Source: Pseudozyma flocculosa PF-1 (lineage: Eukaryota; Basidiomycota; Ustilaginomycetes; Ustilaginales; Ustilaginaceae). From it: 64,000 nucleotides of DNA. Location: contig NW_006920894.1 in NCBI RefSeq assembly GCF_000417875.1, positions 166,417 to 230,416 of the forward strand. Direction: 5' to 3'. Positions within the stretch are counted from its first letter, which is position 1. The number at the start of each line of letters is the position of its first letter. The notes under the pieces were generated by a model, which searched no databases, was not told where the DNA came from, and worked only from the letters and a program-made list of their open reading frames with translations. Position numbers and translations under genes: made by a program. Shown one piece after another: positions 32,538-45,054 of the stretch.

Positions 32538-35240
32538 ATAGGGCGGGCGCTGCTCGGGCTGACCGTTCGCTGGAGGGTGCTGGATCCCGTTGCCGTTGAG
32601 CATGGGTGCGGTCGCGCTGGCCGGGCTGACTTGCTCGATCGGGACATTGTTCCAACCCGTCGAACTCGAGGCGAGCGTATCGGTCGAGCGGCGACGCTGC
32701 GCAGAGGCCGCTTCGCCAGGCTGGGCGGCAAACCCATTGACGTGCATCGTCGCCTGCTCCAGCGAGCCAGCTTGCGGCTGCTGCTGCTGCTGCTGCGATC
32801 CGGGCTGCGCGTGCGAAGGGATTGCCTGTTGACCCGCGGCGCCATGGCCGGGGCTCATCAACTTCTCAAAATGGGGCAGCGAGGGCGCGCCAGCGGGCGC
32901 ACCAGCCTCGCCGTTAGCGCCCGCGGCCGGCGTCACGGGCCCAGACTGCATCGCCACACCCTCGGGGTAGCCAAGCCCAGTAGTCTGGTAGCCCTGGCCT
33001 TCGTAGACTTGGGCGTTCTGCGCATAGCCGCCATCGACGACAGGCGGTCCCGGCGCGACTGCACCGCCGCTGCCGCCGGCGAGGCCTGGTTGAGGGGTGT
33101 GCGTCTGCGATCCCGCGTAGTAATGCTGAGAGGTCGCGTCTGGCGCATTGCCATAGCCGTCGACGCCGTAGGCCTGCGGTTGGGTCGGGTGAGCGCCGAC
33201 CTGGTTGGCCGCCAGCACGCCGCCGTAGCCGCTGCTCGCGTGCTGCGCGTAGGCCTCGCCGTTCGGGTTCGGATAGATCTGCTGCGGCTGCGACTGCGGG
33301 TACGTGGCCGTGGCATAGGCATGGACCGGCGACTGGGCCGCGCTCGAGCCGGCGGCATGGATGGAGTCCGGCGCGGCGCCATAGCCAACGTGGGCTGGCT
33401 GATGCGCGTGGTGCCTGGGCTGCGGAGTCGTCGACGTGCTCGCGATCGCGTACGGACCCGCGTCTTGCGGCGGTGGCGCATGCTGCTGCGGCAGCTGCTG
33501 CTGGGGCAGTTGCTGGTGAGGGTGCTGGGCTTGCTGGTGCTGGTGCGAGTAGTAGGCTGCCGGATCGGCATAATAGGGCTGGCCATGCTGTCCCTGTTGA
33601 AAGGCGTACGGCGCCGTCGAGGCCGAGGGGCCCGATGGAGGCAGGTTGGGGTACATTCCGCTCCCGGCGGCGGCGACGGGCTGCGACTGCGAAGGTGCCT
33701 CGCGGCGCGGATCCTGCCCGTAGTAGGCGCCCTGCGGCTGGCCGTACGGCGCGTACGAGGCCGCGGGCCGGGTCATTTGCGCATCGAGCAGACGGTCGTA
33801 GAGGCGGACGGCCTCGGCCAGCTTCTCGTGCATCGAGACCAGGACGCCATGCCTGCGGTGCCCTTCCTCGAGGCTGCGGGCCACCTTGGGTCGCGCCGTG
33901 CTCGCCTTTTCATAGAGCGCCTGCGCCTGCTGGTGCGGAGGCGCTCCAGAGATGCCATGCCGCTGGTTGTACACCTCCTGCGCCTGGACGGTCTGCGCGA
34001 AGGTCAGGAGCGAGTCGACGTCTTGGGGTGGCAGCTCGAGCGAGGGTGGCAGGTTGAGGGTCTCCCTGCCGGTGTCGGCTGCCGCGGCCGACGCTGCCGG
34101 TGCAGTGGCGTACGACTGCGGCTGCGATGCAGGCAGGCTGTCGGGTGCGCTCGGCTGCGGAGGTGCCCAGTCTCGGAGGCTGGCCGCGATGGCAGCGGCC
34201 AGGTCCGGGTCGTCGTCGGCGTCGGTCCCTTCGAGCATGCGTCCGTCGGGCTGGCGCGTCGCTCTGCCTGGCGCCGAAGGAGTCTGACCAGGACCGCTGG
34301 CGCTCGGACCGGCCGCACCGCCAGAGCTTTCCAGGGAGAGCTTGATGGCAAGGGCCAGGTCGTCGTCTTCCTTTGTGCTGCGGCCGCTCCTGCGCGGCTT
34401 GCCACCGACTGTGAGCGAGCGCTGGTGCGACGCGGCACCTCCGCGACCGGACGGGGCCGAGGAAGAGGAGAGAGATGATGACCTGGAGGGCGAGGTGACG
34501 CTCTTGGACCGCGAGAGCTTGGCGGCGTTCTTGGGCGGCGCCCTGCGCGTGTGGCAGGCATCGCAGACGCGGACGTCCTGGCCGATGCCGAACCAGGGCA
34601 GCGACATCGAGTGGCTGGAGCACTGCTGGCAGAAGACGTTGCCGCAGTTGCGGCAGTGGTGCTTTCGGTTGAAGGTGGTGAAGGCGGTGCGGCAGCGGAG
34701 GCAGACGTCGCCGTCGACCCACTCGGGCGCGGTGAGGGTCTCCACCAGGGCGGCCGATGCGACGGCGTGCGGATCGCGCGGCGGGAAATCAAACTTCTGT
34801 CCCTTGAGGGTGCGGTAGACGTCGTTGATGTAGCCCATCTGGGAGGGCTTTTGCTCTGCGATCTGGGCCCAGTTCTGGATGAGGCCGAGGGCCTTTGCCT
34901 TTACGTCGTGGTTGACGCCGGCGGGGTTCTGAAGCACCGAGACGAGGTTGTCCATAAACTCGCGCGAGGCGACCTCCTGGAGGAAGTGGTCGCCGCCGTT
35001 CTTGATGCAGATGTCGGTGAGGCCGAGGGCGAGGAGGACGACGTTTGGGTTCTTGTGACTGACGCGGCGCTTGATGACCTGCATGGCCTGCTTTGGCTGG
35101 ACCTGCTTGGCCCTGACCTGGTCACAGATGTCGAGGTTGAGTGCGATGTCCTCCTGGCCAGCGGGCAGCAGCTCCGAGGTGGCCTTTTCCACCTGCTCCG
35201 AGAAAGGGTCGGCGCCCCAGCCGGACCAGAGGGCAGACAT
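32220..35240 (-). CDS. VPS27: Vps27 (ESCRT-0, Hrs-like)
   Basis: ESCRT-0 subunit that binds ubiquitinated cargo and PI3P on endosomes and starts multivesicular-body sorting. Single exon, 1006 residues. The start at 35240 is chosen because MSALWSGWGADPFSEQVEKA opens the VHS domain, although the frame stays open upstream to 35648. VHS spans about 8-150. FYVE spans about 173-234, with the WVDGD and RKHHCRNCG PI3P signatures and paired Cys. Two ubiquitin-interacting motifs are at about 291-307 (DDDLALAIKLSLES) and 343-358 (DPDLAAAIAASL). A helical GAT-like or Hse1-binding region follows near LPPQDVDSLLTFAQT. The C-terminal half is Gln/Pro/Tyr-rich with a polyGln run. It is longer than yeast Vps27 (622), mostly through this tail. 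It is divergent from RPB1. Confidence 0.95.
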
Positions 35241-35710
35241 GGCGGCGAGGTTGGCGGCGGCTGCGGCGGATGCTGTCGAGGGGTTCGTGGGCGGCGCAGG
35301 CAATTGGAACGGCCTGTTGACAGGGTACGAGAGGGAGCGTGCAGTAGCTGGCTGCGCGGGGGGTCTGGGTGAGTTGAGCTGGATGCGATCGTTTAAGGGT
35401 CGATGGCGGGGGTTGAGGTCGTTGGCTGGGTCGTGTACGTTGGGCTTTCGTGAAGGTGCAGCTGCGGTGGCGCGGGGAGGAAGGAAGTGGGGGACAAGAG
35501 GCGCGACAGTGGACCAGACTCGACCACGGCTCCTTCTGTGGCGTCGTGGGGGAACGATGATGGGGATGGTGGTGGTGGTGGTGGTCGACGAGCAGCAGCG
35601 TGGCGAGTGAGGGGCTGAGTGGAGACGACCGGCCCTTGGGGCAGCCACTCTAGACTAGACTGTGCCAGGGCCGACGTGGGGAAGGCGTGGCCTTGGCCTG
35701 GCCTGACTTG

Positions 35711-35737
35711 ACCTGACCTGACCTGACCTGACCTGAC
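35711..35737. repeat. (ACCTG)5 pentanucleotide repeat
   Basis: Five or more ACCTG units, preceded by GGCCTGGCCTG. The tract is about 470 bases upstream of the VPS27 start codon. Confidence 0.95.
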
Positions 35738-36910
35738 CCCCCCTGCTTGGCCCGGGCCAAGCAGCAGGCTGCTGAGCATCTGCGCGCCGTGGTCGACGTG
35801 CAGGCGGCCCAGGCCCAGGTTCAGGCCAGGCTGCTGGCGATTTGGCGGTGGCCATCTTGAGGCCACGCTGGACCCTGCCTGGCAGGCTCTCGGCCAGGCT
35901 TGGCTGGGCCAGCACAGCGGCAGCCACTCGGCCCGCCAGGTCAGACTTAGCAGAGAACCAGGGCCATCGCCGTCATCACCTCCGCAAAGGCAACCTTGCT
36001 TGTCGACACGTCTCACGCTTCTCTCTCTCTCTCTCAATCGACCTCGACTTGCTGGCCAGCATGCTGCCGTCGTGTCATCTGAATCCTACACACGCACCGA
36101 CAGACCTACAACCGCCGCCAAACAGCAGCCACGTCCACGATCAGGTCCACGCAGTCTGAATCGACGACAAGGTCCATCATTCGCTGGCATGGTTTCGAAT
36201 CAAGATGAGATTGCTGTCTCTTGACGACCAGGCCATCGTTTCCCCAGCACGCACGTCTCTACCGAACAGCATGGCCATCGCATCCGTCCCCGTACCAGAT
36301 GCACCCCGTTGCCCAAAACTTGGCGCAGATCTGCCGTGGGCTTACCTGGGTTGTCTAACAGACACGAGGCAGTCCAGATGCGACTACGAGGTCATGGACG
36401 TCGGCTGACTGCCGATGCGAGAGCACGATAAGCGGCCAGATAGAAAGATGCGCCCAGAGACTAGGTCAGATTTTGACAGGACGTGCTCGTCAACATGTCA
36501 GCATCCCCCCGCTCGAGACGGGGCAGGGCGTCGTGGTCGTCGAAGGCCCAGTCTTGTCGGGCAGAGGGCTCAGCAGGCCGGCGTCGGGTGCCTTTCAAAG
36601 TCTCGCTGGGCCAGCATCGATGCTGGAAGAAAGGACGATGGTGAGGCTGAATCCGAACGGCTCAAGAGCAAGGGGATGGCGGTGGTCGGGTGATGGCTGA
36701 GGGCACCCGAGGAGAGGGCGGCCGGAGGTGGAGATGGTCAGGCGGCGATATCGTTCGACGTGCCGTGACGGGTGGCCAAACTGTTGTAGATGGCGGTGAG
36801 ACGATGGCGGCGACGGCGGTGACAAAGAGGCAGGTGTGGAGGGTCGAGGAACGAGGATGGTGGTGGTCGAGGGCCAAGGCGTGGCAGCCTGGGCGAGAGC
36901 GTCTTTTTGT

Positions 36911-36952
36911 GCTGCCTGCTGCCTGCTGCCTGCTGCCCGCTGCCCGCTGCCC
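36911..36952. repeat. (GCTGCCY)6 heptanucleotide repeat
   Basis: Three GCTGCCT units are followed by three GCTGCCC units. The tract lies in the VPS27-RPB1 divergent region. Confidence 0.95.
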
Positions 36953-37100
36953 GCCGCTCGCTGCTTGCCTGGCTGCCTGCCTGCGCCCGATCACACCTTT
37001 TGCGGGCGGCTGCGCAATTTGGGCGGGTTTTGGCGGGCTGGGCTGGGCGGCCTCTGCTCCAGTGCCCGCGCCGCGCCACCTGGAAAAAAGGGCCTCGAGA

Positions 37101-37150
37101 AGGCAGCCAGGCGGGCAGGCGGGCAGGCAGCCAGGCAGGCAGCCAGGCCC
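37101..37150. repeat. GGCAG/GGCGGGCA short-unit tract
   Basis: Alternating AGGCGGGC and AGGCAGCC units. The tract ends about 100 bases before the start of the C/T-rich stretch that precedes RPB1. Confidence 0.85.
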
Positions 37151-38871
37151 CAGCCAGACAGAGAGTCAGCCAAGCAGGCCAGGCCAAAGCCAGGCCCAGG
37201 CCAGACGGGCCCACGGCGCGCGCGCGCCCCCCTTCCCCCCCCAGGCTAGATCGCCCCCGCCTTGATCGCACTCGCCGCCGCTCCGCTCACCACCATCCCC
37301 GACCACCCATCCTCGCCTCACCCGCCGCCACCCCGTCGCGGTGACCGAGCATTCGCCTTCACCACCCGTTCATTCAGTCTCTTCCTTCGTCTGAAGCCGT
37401 CCTTCTCGGCTTGCCCGTCTCGCATCCGACAGACGGTCCAGCCTTCGTGCCTCGGACCCACCCTGTGGCGCGAGTGCCGACCTCGACGCGACCCGTCCAC
37501 GCACACGGATCGACCCCTTGAACAGGTTCCATTGCGAGCGCTCCGACAGACACGCTCCGCTCCTGAGCGTCATCGCCGCTGCCTCGTCCCGTCTGAGATC
37601 TACGTCGACCGACGACTGAACGGCAGGCGCACACGTCGACAGACCACAGGCCGTCAGCCCCGACAGCCGCCGTGCTCTCGCCACTCGACGCTTGATCGGT
37701 GCTGCTGCGCCTTGCCACCGGCATCGAGCTTCTCTGTCGTCCATCGCTGGATTACGACAAAGGCCGCCTGCCTTCGCGACGATTGCTCCGTTTCCCGGCA
37801 CTCACCTGCCTCGACCACCAACACAGTCGAGCGCTCACTCCAGGTACCGCCGTCAGACACACCAAAAAAAGAAGAACAGCTACGACTCTTAGTGCAGACG
37901 TCTTGCATGCTTCAGTAGCGAGGCCGCGTCTGTCCGCCACCGACGTAGAACAAGGCACGACGACGAGGCTTGTGGCGATCGTTTGAAGGGTACCCTTTCC
38001 AACCTGAGCCCCAGACCACCAGCCGACTCGCTCGCAGTTCGACCGGCAGCAGATTCGCGACGCCGACTCCCGACATCGAGGTCGTTCGAACGAGGGCATC
38101 TGTCTGCATCGGCCGGCCATCCTGGACCTGCCAGGTGACAACCGCCACAGCAGTCTCGCTGAGTCTTCGAAAAAGGCAAAACCAAGGCGTACGCCGAGGA
38201 AGACGGACGCCGACCCTCAGCTCGACTTTCGAAACATCAGGTGATTCAGTTCTCCGCGATCTTTCTGTTAGTATCCGGGCACGACGGTCTCCGTCGCTCC
38301 TCCATCGACGCCCAGTCCGATTGGTGGATCCGCGGGTTGGGGAGGTGGATCTCGACGGGCGATAGCCGCGGTCGCCTGTCGCTAGCCTGCGCTTGGTCGC
38401 TTTCGGGGTCGATACTCGCCATCGAGCTCGAAGGCTGGCAGGCAGGGCCAGACACTGGATCGACATCGGGCCCACTTCTCGGTTCCATCCGCTGACCGCC
38501 GTCGCCTTTTATTTTCTGCCGCCTTTCGCTAGGTAGCTGAAGCAAAGGCGAAGTCGCGCTCAGCAGCCGACGTCGATCCAGCGGTAGCGGCAGGCACCCT
38601 CGCGGAACCTCTCGCGATCGTTCTCCATCCACGTCTTCGACCGCTTCTATCGTCCTTCGAAGCAGACGAGCGCGCGCCACGCGCTTGCCACCTGCGCCGC
38701 TTGGACGCCGTCGCCGCCTCCACGTCGATCCGCCGCGCCACCCACGCTCCTTTCATCACCACCTCTTGCTCTCTCCGTGCATTGCTGCATCGGCTTTGAG
38801 GCCCCAGCCCCAGTCTCTTTGACCGCAGCCCAGCTCTCGATCCACCTCCAGCCCCGCCCGTCGACACCAAG

Positions 38872-41800
38872 ATGAGCGCTGCCGCCGGTCAATCGTTTGC
38901 CCACTCGACGGCGCCCACCCGCGCCGTCAGGGAGGTCCAGTTTGGCATCCTGAGCCCGGAAGAGATTGTAGGTATCGGCCCGGAAGCGTCGGCCGGTCCA
39001 CGGTCGGCGTCGCGGCCTCGCGCTCGCCCCGGCTTGACACAGAAGCTGACCCGCCGAGCTCTGCCATCGAAATCGCCTCGTCCACTCGTACTGCTCCGGT
39101 TCCTTCCTCCCTGACCCTGACCTCTCGTTCCGATCACTGCGACCTTTCGCCGCTTTCGTTGCCTTCCGCCGCCATCGTCGACCCGCGACCCTACACGACG
39201 CGCAGAGGGCGATCTCGGTGTGCAAGATCGAGGTGCCCGAGGTCAAGGACGAGGCCGGCAAGCCGAGGATCGGTGGTCTCTCTGACCCGCGCCTCGGCAC
39301 CCTCGACCGCAACTACAAGTGCCAGACGTGCGGTGAGGGCCAGGCCGAGTGCCCCGGTCACTTTGGCCACATCGACCTGGCCAAGCCCGTCTTCCACATC
39401 GGCTACCTGGGCAAGGTAAAAAAGATCCTCGAGTGCGTCTGCACTCACTGCGGACGCCTCAAGTCGGATCCGGTGACCGACCCGGCGTTTGCGGCCATCC
39501 TGCGGGCGACGGAGCGGAATCGCAAGCGTCGCTTCCAGCGGGTGTGGGAGTACTGCTCGAAGAAGATGATTTGCGAGGCCGACGACCCCAAGGACGAGGA
39601 CGAGATGGGCTTCGAGGAGCAGCCCAAGCTGGGCCACGGCGGCTGCGGCCGCTCGCAGCCAGCGATCCGGCGAGAGGGCCTCAAGCTCTTCTCGCAGTGG
39701 AAAAAGGGCAAAGGCGAGGACGAGGAGGGCGAGGAGACGGCCATCATGCAGCCCGAGAAGCGGCCGCTGCCGGCGTCCGAGGCGCACACCATCCTCAAAA
39801 AGATGACGTCGACCGACATCGCGATGCTCGGCCTGTCGGAGGAGAACGCGCGGCCGGACTGGATGATCATCACGGTGCTGCCCGTGCCGCCGCCGCCGGT
39901 GCGTCCGTCGGTGCAGGACGGAGGCGAGGACGACCTGACCTACAAGCTGGCCGACATCATTCGCGCCAACGCCTCGCTCAAGAAGATGGAGCAGGAGGGC
40001 ACGCCGGCGCATATCCTGGCCGACTTTGAGCAGCTGCTCCAGTTTCACTGCGCCACGTTCATCGACAACGACATTGCCGGCCAGCCGCAAGCGATGCAGT
40101 CGAGCGGCAGGCCGATCAAGTCGATCCGCGCCCGCCTCAAGGGCAAGGAGGGCCGGCTGCGAGGCAACCTGATGGGCAAGCGTGTCAACTTTTCGGCGCG
40201 CACGGTCATCACGGGCGATCCCAACCTCGAGCTCGACGAGGTCGGCGTGCCGCGCTCGATTGCGCGCAACCTGACCTACCCGGAGCGTGTCACGCCCTAC
40301 AACCGCGCCTGGCTGTCGGAGCTCGTCCGCAACGGCCCCAATGACTACCCGGGCGCCAAGTACGTCATCCGCGACACGGGCGAGCGCATCGACCTCAAGT
40401 ACAACCGGCGGAGCGACATGGCGCTGCAGCCCGGGTGGATTGTCGAGCGCCACCTCAAGGACGGCGACTATGTCCTCTTCAACCGGCAGCCGTCGCTCCA
40501 CAAGATGAGCATGATGTCGCACCGGATCAAGCTGATGGACTACTCGACCTTCCGGCTCAACCTCAGTGTCACGCCGCCGTACAATGCCGACTTCGACGGC
40601 GACGAGATGAACCTTCACGTGCCGCAGAGCGAGGAGACGCGCGCCGAGCTGGCCCAGATCGCCTGGGTGCCGCGGCAGATTGTGTCGCCGCAGGCCAACA
40701 AGCCCGTCATGGGCATCGTCCAGGACACGCTGTGCGGCGTGCGCAAGTTTTCGCTGCGAGACTGCCTTCTCGACTACGTCCAGGTGCAGCAGATCCTGCT
40801 GTGGGTCGCCGACTGGGACGGCGTCGTGCCGATGCCGTGCATCCTCAAGCCCAAGCCCTACTGGTCGGGCAAGCAGATCCTCTCGATGTGCGTGCCCAAG
40901 GGCATCAACGTCTTCCTGGACAAGGACAAGGGCCTCAAAAACAACTTCCTCAAGGACGACGGTGTCTACATCGAGAACGGCGAGATCATGTACGGCGTCA
41001 TCAACAAGAAGGTGGTGGGCGCGGCGGCCGGCGGCCTGATCCACATCATCTTCCGCGAAAAGGGCCCCGTCGTGTGCAAGCGCTTCTTCTCCGGGCTGCA
41101 GCGCGTCGTCAACTTCTGGCTGCTGCACAACGGCTTCTCGATCGGCATCGGCGACACAGTGGCCGACAAGGCGACAACCGAGAACATCAACACCACCATC
41201 GCCGCCGCCAAGGCCGCCGTCATGGACTACATCCGGTACGCGCGGCACGATTGGCTCAAGTCCGACGCCGGCATGACGCTGCGCGAGTCGTTCGAGGCCA
41301 ACGTCAACCGCGTACTCAACCAGGCGCGTGACGACGTCGGCAACCACGCCGAGGGCAGCTTGCCCGACTTTAACAACGTCAAGCAGATGGTCGTCGCCGG
41401 CTCCAAGGGCTCGTTCATCAACATCTCGCAGATGTCGGCGTGTGTCGGCCAGCAGTCGGTCGAGGGCAAGCGCATCCCCTTTGGCTTCCGCCACCGCAGC
41501 CTGCCCCACTTCACCAAGGACGACTTCACGCCCGAGTCGAGGGGCTTCGTCGAGAACTCGTACCTGCGAGGGCTGACCGCGCAGGAGTTCTTCTTCCACG
41601 CCATGGCCGGTCGCGAGGGTCTGATCGACACGGCCGTCAAGACGGCCGAGACGGGCTACATCCAGCGCCGACTGGTCAAGGCGCTCGAGGATGTCATGGT
41701 GTGCTACGACGGCACCGTGCGCAACTCGACCAACAACGTCATCCAGTTTGCCTACGGCGAGGACGGCATCGACGGCGCCCAGGTCGAGACCCAGGGCCTG

Positions 41801-44449
41801 CTGACGCTCAAGCTCAACGACGCCGACTTCCGCCGCATGTTCAAGGTCGACCTCCACGAGGGCGGCTTCAAGAAGGGCACCCTCCGTGCCGGCCTCGGCG
41901 ACTGGTCGCAGGAGCTGCAGGACGTCCTGGACGACGAGTTTGCGCAGCTCCAGTACGACCGCGACCTGCTGCGCAACGAGATCTTCCAGTCGGACCAGGT
42001 CCAGGTGCGGCTGCCGATGAACGTGCCGCGCCTGGTGCTCAACGCCCAGCAGATCTTCCACATCGACCCGCGCAAGCCGAGCGACCTGTCGCCCTTCGAC
42101 ATCGTCCACGGCCTCCGCCGCGTCCTCGAGCAGCTCGTCGTCGTCCGCGGTGAGGATCCGATCAGCCTGGCGGCGCAGGAGAACGCGACGCTGCTGTTCA
42201 AGATCCACCTCCGCTCCTACCTCTGCTCCAAGATGGTGATCGAGGAGCACCACATCAACAAGGAGGCGTGGGAGTGGATCCTGGGCGAGATCGAGGGCCA
42301 GTTCGCGCGCAGTGTGGCCAATCCGGGAGAGATGTGCGGCACCCTGGCCGCCCAGAGTATCGGAGAGCCGGCGACGCAGATGACGCTCAACACGTTCCAC
42401 TATGCCGGTGTGTCGAGCAAGAACGTCACGCTCGGCGTGCCGCGTCTCAAGGAGATCATCAACTGCGCCGAAAACATCAAGACGCCGTCGGTCACCGTCT
42501 ACCTCACCGACGAGTACAGCCAGTCGCAGGAGTCGGCCAAGGTGATCCAGACGGCGCTGGCGCACACCACGCTGCGCACCGTCACGTCGGCCGTCGAGGT
42601 CCACTACGACCCGGACCCGTCCAACACCGTCATCGAGGAGGACAAGGACTTTGTCGAGGCCTTCTTCGCCATCCCCGACGAGGAGGTCGAGGCGAGCCTG
42701 GAGCGGCAGTCGCCGTGGCTGCTGAGGCTCGAGCTGGATCGAGCCCAGATGCTCGACAAGAACCTCACCATGGCCGAGGTCGCCGCCAAGATCAGCGCCA
42801 TGTTCGGCCAGGACATCTTTGTCATGCACTCCGAGGACAATGCCGAGCAGCTCATCCTGCGCATCCGCGTCGTCGACAACGACCCGGAAAAGGAGGCGCA
42901 GGGCGAGGAGGAGATCTTCCTCAAGAACCTGGCCACCCAGATGCTGAGCGAGATCGACCTCAAGGGCATCAAGGGCATCAAAAAGGTCTTCATCGTCCAG
43001 CAGGACAACAAGACCCGGCGTGTCGACCCCGTCACGGGCGACTGGCGCACCGTCGTCGAGTGGGTGCTCGAGACGGACGGCACCAACCTCGCCGAGGTGC
43101 TTGCCGTCGACGGCGTCGACGCGGTCCGCACCTCGTCCAACAACCCCGTCGAGATCTTCCGCGTGTTTGGCATCGAGGCGGCGCGCAACTCGCTGCTCAA
43201 GGAGACGCGCGCCGTCATCGAGTTTGACGGCTCCTACGTCAACTACCGCCACCTTGCCATGCTCTGCGACATCATGACGAGCCAGGGAGCGCTCATGGCC
43301 ATCACGCGCCACGGCATCAACCGCACCAACCAGGGCGCGCTGATGCGGTGCACCTTCGAGGAGACCGTCGAGCTGCTCGTCGAGGCAGCCGCCATGGGCG
43401 ACGTCGACGACTGCCACGGCGTGGCCCAGAACGTGCTCCTGGGCCAGCTGGCGCCCATGGGCACCGGCGCATTCGACCTCAACATCGATGTCGACATGCT
43501 CAAAGACGTCATTGTCAACCATGCGCTGCCCTACGACACGATGCTGGCGGCGAGGAACATGGACGCCTCGGGCGGCAAGACGCCCGGCGGCATGACGCCT
43601 TACGACTCGAGCTCGCCCGCCTCGGACGACGCGTTCCGCGTGCACGAGCAGGCCATGTTCAGCCCGCTCGCCCAGGCCGGCGGCGACGAGGGCGGCTACA
43701 GCGACTACCTCAGCGCCGGCCAGAGCCCGATGCGCACGCCGCTCGGAGGGCAGAGCCCGGGGCCGGGCTACGGCTTCTCGCCCGTCTCGCCGGGCTACGT
43801 GCCGACCTCTCCGGGCTACGCCACCAGCCCGGCGGGCGCGCTGGGCGCCATGAGCCCGTGGACCGGCACCAATGGCATGGGCGCCACGTCGCCGGCCTAC
43901 AGCCCGACGTCGCCGAGGATCTTTGGCGGCGCGACCAGCCCGAGCTACTCGCCGACGTCGCCGAGCTACAGCCCTGCGAGCCCCAACTACTCGCCCTCGA
44001 GCCCCACGGGTCACGGCATGAGCTACTCGCCCACCAGCCCGCGGATGAGCCCGACGAGCCCGGCGGCGAGGTACGGCGCCGTGACGAGCCCGCAGTACTC
44101 GCCCGCCTCGCCCCGCTTTTCGCCGGCGAGCCCCAACTACAGCCCGGCGAGCCCGGCATACACGCCCACGTCGCCCGTCTACTCGCCCACGTCGCCAGCG
44201 GCGGCGCGGCCAGGAGGCGGCAAGGGCTTCAGCCCGACGTCGCCGGCCTACTCGCCGACGTCGCCGCAGTACTCGCCGGCGTCGCCCGCGTTTTCGCCAA
44301 CGTCTCCGCAGTACTCGCCCGCATCGCCCCAGTACTCGCCCAGCAGCCCGGCCTTTGGCGGCGCCACCAGCCCGGGTCCCGCAGCGTCGGGTGGAGCCGC
44401 CTCGCCGCGGCGGAGCCGCATGTCCAACAAGCCGGCGTGGCAGCGGTGA
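38872..44449 (+). CDS. RPB1: RNA polymerase II largest subunit
   Basis: Catalytic largest subunit of Pol II. Exons 38872-38967 and 39206-44449 give 1779 residues; the 238-base intron is GT-AG, phase 0, and splits EEI from RAISVCKIE. The N-terminal zinc site [17 protein letters not shown] is present. The absolutely conserved metal-binding loop [10 protein letters not shown] is at about 490. The bridge-helix and trigger-loop region is intact ([19 protein letters not shown]). The C-terminal domain begins about residue 1555 and has only about 20 heptad-like units. Many read YSPASP or FSPTSP rather than YSPTSP, Ser7 is rarely kept, and non-repeat linkers interrupt them. The tail ends [10 protein letters not shown] plus-strand leader of unusual length precedes it. 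Confidence 0.98.
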
Positions 44450-45054
44450 TGACGGCGGGTTGAGCGGCCGAGCCGTCGTTGTCGTCGTCTGGCTTGCTCG
44501 CTCCTCATCATGCAACCCTGTCCCGCCCCTTCCCAACTCCTGCCCCTCTCTGGCCATGGCCAGCGCAGACGAGATGCGGCCTAGGCCCCAAGCCCCCTCC
44601 CTCACTTTGTCCTCTTCCATCCTCTCCTCTCTCCTCGATCCTGTATTATTGTGCCACGAGCGAGAGCGTTGCCCCCCTCCCATCCTCCCCGAATGCCCGC
44701 TCCTCCTCCTCCTCTCAAAGCCTTCAAAACCCAAACGAGACGATAACAATAACAAAAATTGGTGCCACCCTACCTCTCGCTCCCCATGTCAACTCAAACC
44801 AAAGCAGCTTGGCGCTATACATACATTCTCGCCTGCCCGGCCCCACCCGAAATCGCATGACATGCCTATGTGCCAGGCTTGGTCTAGTCTTTGCTGGACT
44901 CTTGCTTGGCGGGGGTGTATGTATGATGGATGGATGGATGGAGGAGGAGGGGGAAGATGGAACGATTGACTGAGCTAGGCATCGACGAGGCAGAGTGTCC
45001 GACCTCGTGTGAGAGGGCCCTCTTCATCCTCCCTCTCCCACTTCCTCTCCCGCT
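44450..45054. other. Convergent intergenic region
   Basis: This stretch lies between the 3' ends of RPB1 (+) and the Rrn5-like gene (-). It contains an A/T-richer patch around 44740-44765, likely in the RPB1 3' UTR, and an ATGG tetranucleotide run at about 44926-44945. No gene was recognised. Confidence 0.5.

Larger units (their letters stand above)
35241..38871. promoter_or_regulatory. VPS27/RPB1 divergent intergenic region with probable long RPB1 leader
   Basis: These 3.6 kb lie between head-to-head genes. Bases 35241-35640 are pyrimidine-rich on the minus strand, as for a VPS27 leader. Repeat tracts occur at 35711-35737, 36911-36952 and 37101-37150. From about 37250 to the RPB1 start codon, some 1.6 kb, the plus strand is rich in C and T, like the shorter leaders of other genes here, though with no protein content that I recognise. 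An unidentified small gene or upstream exon cannot be excluded. Confidence 0.5.

Noticed and set aside
32259..34478. Plus-strand open frame opposite VPS27
   Set aside because: Shadow of the VPS27 coding strand; Arg/Leu-rich without homology.
35241..35648. Upstream extension of the VPS27 frame
   Set aside because: Low-complexity and leader-like; the VHS domain starts naturally at MSALWSGWG.
37262..37918. 218-codon plus-strand open frame upstream of RPB1
   Set aside because: Composition matches the C/T-rich leader; no conserved motif or protein-like pattern.
39191..44755. Minus-strand open frame of 1854 codons opposite RPB1
   Set aside because: It mirrors RPB1 codon for codon, begins outside any ATG-led gene context, and is Arg/Val/Leu/Asp-rich nonsense with no family content. 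High GC and strong third-position bias remove stops on the opposite strand.
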